Shown here piece after piece: positions 61,993 through 64,000 of a stretch of 64,000 bases of DNA. Both the position numbers and the translations under genes were made by a program. A model generated the notes under the pieces. The model made no database searches and was not told where the DNA came from. It saw nothing but the letters and a program-made list of their open reading frames with translations. This DNA is from JAPKYZ01 sp033763835 (lineage in GTDB: Bacteria > Acidobacteriota > Terriglobia > Bryobacterales > Bryobacteraceae). The stretch lies in contig JANRJS010000030.1 of the NCBI GenBank assembly GCA_033763835.1, positions 1 through 64,000 on the forward strand. Reading direction: 5' to 3'. Positions within the stretch are counted from its first letter, which is position 1. Each line of letters begins with the position of its first letter.

Positions 61993-62583
61993 ATGACCGC
62001 CCATTTCAAAACCGAGCAATGGATCGATTTCGCTCGCGGACTAGCCTCCCCGGTCCTACGCGCCGAGATCGAAGAGCACTTAGCGCGAGGTTGCGAAGAC
62101 TGCCGCGTGGAATCCGCCCGTCATTCCCTCTTGTGGGACGTGGGACGGAACGAAGTCGAGGTACCCGACGCGGTGGTAGCGCGCGCCCTGGCGATCGCTC
62201 CGGCGCCGGCGAAACCGGGGTGGCGCGACATCGTCGCCGCGCTGGTCTTCGATAGCTTCGCCAGCCCTCTGGCGGCCGGAGTCCGTGGACCGGGCGCCGC
62301 CCGGATGATGCACTTTAGCGGCGGGGGACTCGAAATCGACGTCGCCGCCGAACCTTTGCCCGCCGGTGCGTTGCGCTTGATGGGACAGATTGAGGGTTCT
62401 GGCGCCGCGTCGGCGCGCGTGCGGTTGACGGCGGGCGGCGAAGTGATGGATTCCGCCGTCGCCAATGGATTCGGCGAATTCGAATTGCATGGGGTTGGTC
62501 ACCCCGAACTGGTACTGAATATCGGTACCGCGCTGGGCGAAGGCGCGATTCGCGTCCCGTTGCCCAAGCTGATCGAGGAGTAA
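61993..62583 (+). CDS. Soluble zinc-finger (anti-sigma-like) protein with beta-sandwich C-terminus
   Basis: A 196-residue protein. The N-terminus (EQWIDFARGLASPVLRAEIEEHLARGCEDCRVES) resembles the zf-HC2 anti-sigma fold, with His then four residues and CxxC (the usual spacing is three). No membrane helix is visible, so it is probably cytosolic, unlike most zf-HC2 anti-sigma factors. The C-terminal part (ALVFDSFASPLAAGVRGPGAARMM, LEIDVAAEP, ALRLMGQIEG, ANGFGEFELHGV) looks like a short beta sandwich. Sitting between a TPR-CHAT protease and a subtilisin, in line with an ECF sigma, it is the best candidate for the sigma inhibitor and the protease substrate. It begins 64 bases after the CHAT stop; TATAAG at 61972 could be an internal -10. 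Confidence 0.65.
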   Translation: MTAHFKTEQWIDFARGLASPVLRAEIEEHLARGCEDCRVESARHSLLWDVGRNEVEVPDAVVARALAIAPAPAKPGWRDIVAALVFDSFASPLAAGVRGPGAARMMHFSGGGLEIDVAAEPLPAGALRLMGQIEGSGAASARVRLTAGGEVMDSAVANGFGEFELHGVGHPELVLNIGTALGEGAIRVPLPKLIEE

Positions 62584-62594
62584 GCGGAGGATTT

Positions 62595-63893
62595 ATGTTG
62601 CGTGCGTTTTTGACGTTGGTCGCCCTGGCCGTTGTGGCGCGGGCGCAGGAGTATATCTTGCAGGTGCCGCCGGAGCGGTACGCAAGCATTCTTTCGAAGT
62701 ACGGACTGCGGGTTCTCGACCGCATCCCAAACCAGAACGTTTACCGCGTAGCCGGCTCGAAGACGGGCATTGCGCTGGACGACGACGACCGCGGAGACGA
62801 AGGCTTGTCGCTTGAGCCGAATCAGATCGTCGTCATGCCCGAATTGAACTCGAATCCGGCGAAACTGATCGCCTCGCAGACGGCGGCGCAATCGGCGATC
62901 GCGAAGAAGTCCTATGTGAACTATTTCGGCGATTCCGTATTGTCGGCATACGCTTCGCAACCGGCCTTGACCAAGATTCGCGTCAAGGAAGTGCATGCGA
63001 GTTGGGCTTTGGGGACGGGCATTGTCGCCGTGATCGACACCGGCATCGACCCCGCGCATCCGGCGCTCAAACGATTCCTGGTGAACGGCTACGACTTTAC
63101 CCGGAATAAGGCGGGGCTGCCGAACGAGATGGACGATCTCGATCCCAACACCAAGTCGATCATTAGTCCCTACACGACGGCGATCCTCGAATCCCCCGCC
63201 GATATCAATCCCTACACGACGGCGATCCTCGAAAGTACGTCGGCGACGAAGCTATCGCAGACGCCTTTACCCAAAGGTTTCGGACACGGAACGATGGTGG
63301 CCGGCATCGTGCATCTGATCGCACCATCGGCGAGGATCATGCCGCTCAAGCCGTTTACCGCGGACGGCAAGGCGACGCTCTACAACGTCGTGCGCGCGAT
63401 CTATTTCGCGCAGGCGAATGGCGCGCGAGCGATCAACATGAGCCTGAGTTTTCCTTCCGGTTCGCCGTCGCTCGAAACGGCGGTGCGCTTCGTGACGGAC
63501 CGGCAGGCGGTCTGCGTGGCCTCGACCGGCAATCAGGGTCTTGAGACCACGACCTATCCCGCCGCGTACGATCGCGTCATGGGTATCGCCTCGGTGAACG
63601 ATTATGACGTGCAGAGCGTCTTCACCAATCACGGCGACAACGTCACTTGGGTAGCCGCGCCGGGCGAAGCGCTTGTCACGACGTTTCCGGGCGGAAAGTA
63701 CGCGGTAGGATGGGGAACTTCGTTCGCCGCGCCGATCGTCTCCGGCGGCGTCTCGCTGATGATCCAAGTGAAGTACAACCTCGCCTGGGAATGGGCGCAG
63801 GCGGCTCTCGCCGAAGCGGCCCCGGTGGAGGGGAACCTAGGTTCCGGCCGGGTGGATTTGGCTCGGGCGGTAGCGAAGGCCGCGCAGTTCTAG
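62595..63893 (+). CDS. Secreted subtilisin-like serine protease (S8 family)
   Basis: A 432-residue protein with a signal peptide (MLRAFLTLVALAVVARAQ). An inhibitor-like prodomain (EYILQVPPERYASILSKYGLRVLDRI...VYRVAGS, residues about 19-60) precedes the S8 catalytic domain. The triad is complete: Asp148 in VIDTGIDPAHPAL, His231 in GFGHGTMVAGIVHL and Ser376 in WGTSFAAPIVSGGVSL, with the oxyanion Asn in ASTGNQG. Between Asp and His lies a direct repeat of PYTTAILES (residues 192-200 and 206-214). It follows the zinc-finger gene by 11 bases. Its location outside the cytoplasm sets it apart from the CHAT protease; it could feed peptides to the importer of the same block. Confidence 0.92.
   Translation: MLRAFLTLVALAVVARAQEYILQVPPERYASILSKYGLRVLDRIPNQNVYRVAGSKTGIALDDDDRGDEGLSLEPNQIVVMPELNSNPAKLIASQTAAQSAIAKKSYVNYFGDSVLSAYASQPALTKIRVKEVHASWALGTGIVAVIDTGIDPAHPALKRFLVNGYDFTRNKAGLPNEMDDLDPNTKSIISPYTTAILESPADINPYTTAILESTSATKLSQTPLPKGFGHGTMVAGIVHLIAPSARIMPLKPFTADGKATLYNVVRAIYFAQANGARAINMSLSFPSGSPSLETAVRFVTDRQAVCVASTGNQGLETTTYPAAYDRVMGIASVNDYDVQSVFTNHGDNVTWVAAPGEALVTTFPGGKYAVGWGTSFAAPIVSGGVSLMIQVKYNLAWEWAQAALAEAAPVEGNLGSGRVDLARAVAKAAQF
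63167..63233 (+). repeat. 25-bp direct repeat inside the subtilisin gene
   Basis: The 25 bases from 63167 (TCCCTACACGACGG...) recur exactly at 63209, with a 42-base period. It is in frame and encodes PYTTAILES twice, 14 residues apart. The length and perfect identity point to a recent duplication. Confidence 0.9.
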
Positions 63894-63902
63894 CGAAGCT
63901 TC

Positions 63903-64000
63903 CTAATCCTCCTGAGTCCCGCCCGTCACCTTTAAGACCGCCAGGAACGCCTCCTGCGGAATCTCGACGCTACCCACGCGCTTCATCCGCTTCTTGCCTT
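63903..64000 (-). CDS. lepA: LepA (elongation factor 4), C-terminal end (runs off window)
   Basis: The minus strand from the window edge reads GKKRMKRVGSVEIPQEAF, then LAVLKVTGGTQED and a stop at 63903. The block matches the strongly conserved C-terminus of LepA/EF4 (E. coli has [20 protein letters not shown]). EF4 is a ribosome-bound GTPase that remodels stalled or mispositioned ribosomes. It is convergent with the subtilisin gene, nine bases away. Only 32 residues are visible, but the motif is characteristic. Confidence 0.88.
   Translation of the reverse strand, partial: GKKRMKRVGSVEIPQEAFLAVLKVTGGTQED

Noticed and set aside
60200..61996. Long plus-strand open frame of 598 codons inside the TPR-CHAT gene
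   Set aside because: It is the +1 shifted reading of a high-GC gene: Arg/Gly-rich, no domain, no ribosome site, while the other frame carries the full TPR and CHAT signatures.
63167..63233. A CRISPR-like repeat unit
   Set aside because: Only two copies, in frame within a protease gene, with a 17-base gap; this is an internal coding duplication.
58693..63893. A type III-E CRISPR (gRAMP/Csx29) locus
   Set aside because: The sigma, TPR-CHAT and inhibitor roles are similar, but there is no cas gene, no repeat-spacer array and no gRAMP-like gene in the window. The comparison is kept only as an analogy.

Overview
The window looks like a chromosomal segment of a high-GC member of the Acidobacteriota, most like the Solibacter/Bryobacter group. 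This is inferred from family content, not from a marker gene. The pointers are two Oar-like TonB receptors with an N-terminal carboxypeptidase-regulatory domain, a VWFA-related acidobacterial protein, an ASPIC/UnbV repeat protein, PSD1/DUF1501 and DUF1592/DUF1552 pairs, many Tat-exported enzymes and several membrane-anchored winged-helix regulators. No tRNA, rRNA, CRISPR array, insertion sequence or phage gene was seen. Genes are tightly packed, often with 4-base start/stop overlaps. The only gene-free stretch over 300 bases is 25946-26286.

Layout. 1-8.1 kb: end of a Kelch protein, then an ECF sigma/anti-sigma-like pair running into two glucan-active enzymes (MGH1-like glucosidase and glycogen-debranching family), a TlpA-like thioredoxin, and a SpoIIE-type phosphatase with a small membrane protein. 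8.1-15.5 kb: a winged-helix/TPR membrane regulator, a divergent sigma-like protein, and a TetR repressor with a DevCAB/TolC-type efflux operon that share a palindromic operator. 15.5-25.9 kb (minus): a TonB receptor with a terminator, then five overlapping genes for two TPR proteins, a heptaheme cytochrome, a VWFA protein and an FG-GAP/UnbV protein. 26.3-30.3 kb: an unusual DNA-binding/transmembrane/double-malectin protein with an outer-membrane barrel and a vanadium-haloperoxidase-like PAP2 enzyme.

30.3-43.8 kb is a catabolic block: Gfo/Idh/MocA oxidoreductase, DUF1501 plus PSD1 cytochrome, IclR regulator with a TAXI-TRAP transporter, and an oppositely oriented operon for an SGNH-PQQ dehydrogenase fusion, a pentaheme cytochrome and an enolase-superfamily protein. 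43.9-52.8 kb: a winged-helix/beta-propeller regulator, a second TonB receptor, and a DUF1592/DUF1552 pair. A secreted, probably beta-helical protein follows on the minus strand.

54.06-63.9 kb is the most interesting block: nine plus-strand genes, nearly contiguous. A complete peptide ABC importer leads into an ECF sigma factor whose start lies inside the binding-protein gene. Then come a TPR-CHAT caspase-like protease, a soluble zinc-finger (anti-sigma-like) protein and a secreted subtilisin. The sigma/TPR-CHAT/anti-sigma logic recalls the protease-sigma branch of type III-E CRISPR systems, but no cas gene is present. The right edge carries the C-terminus of lepA on the minus strand.
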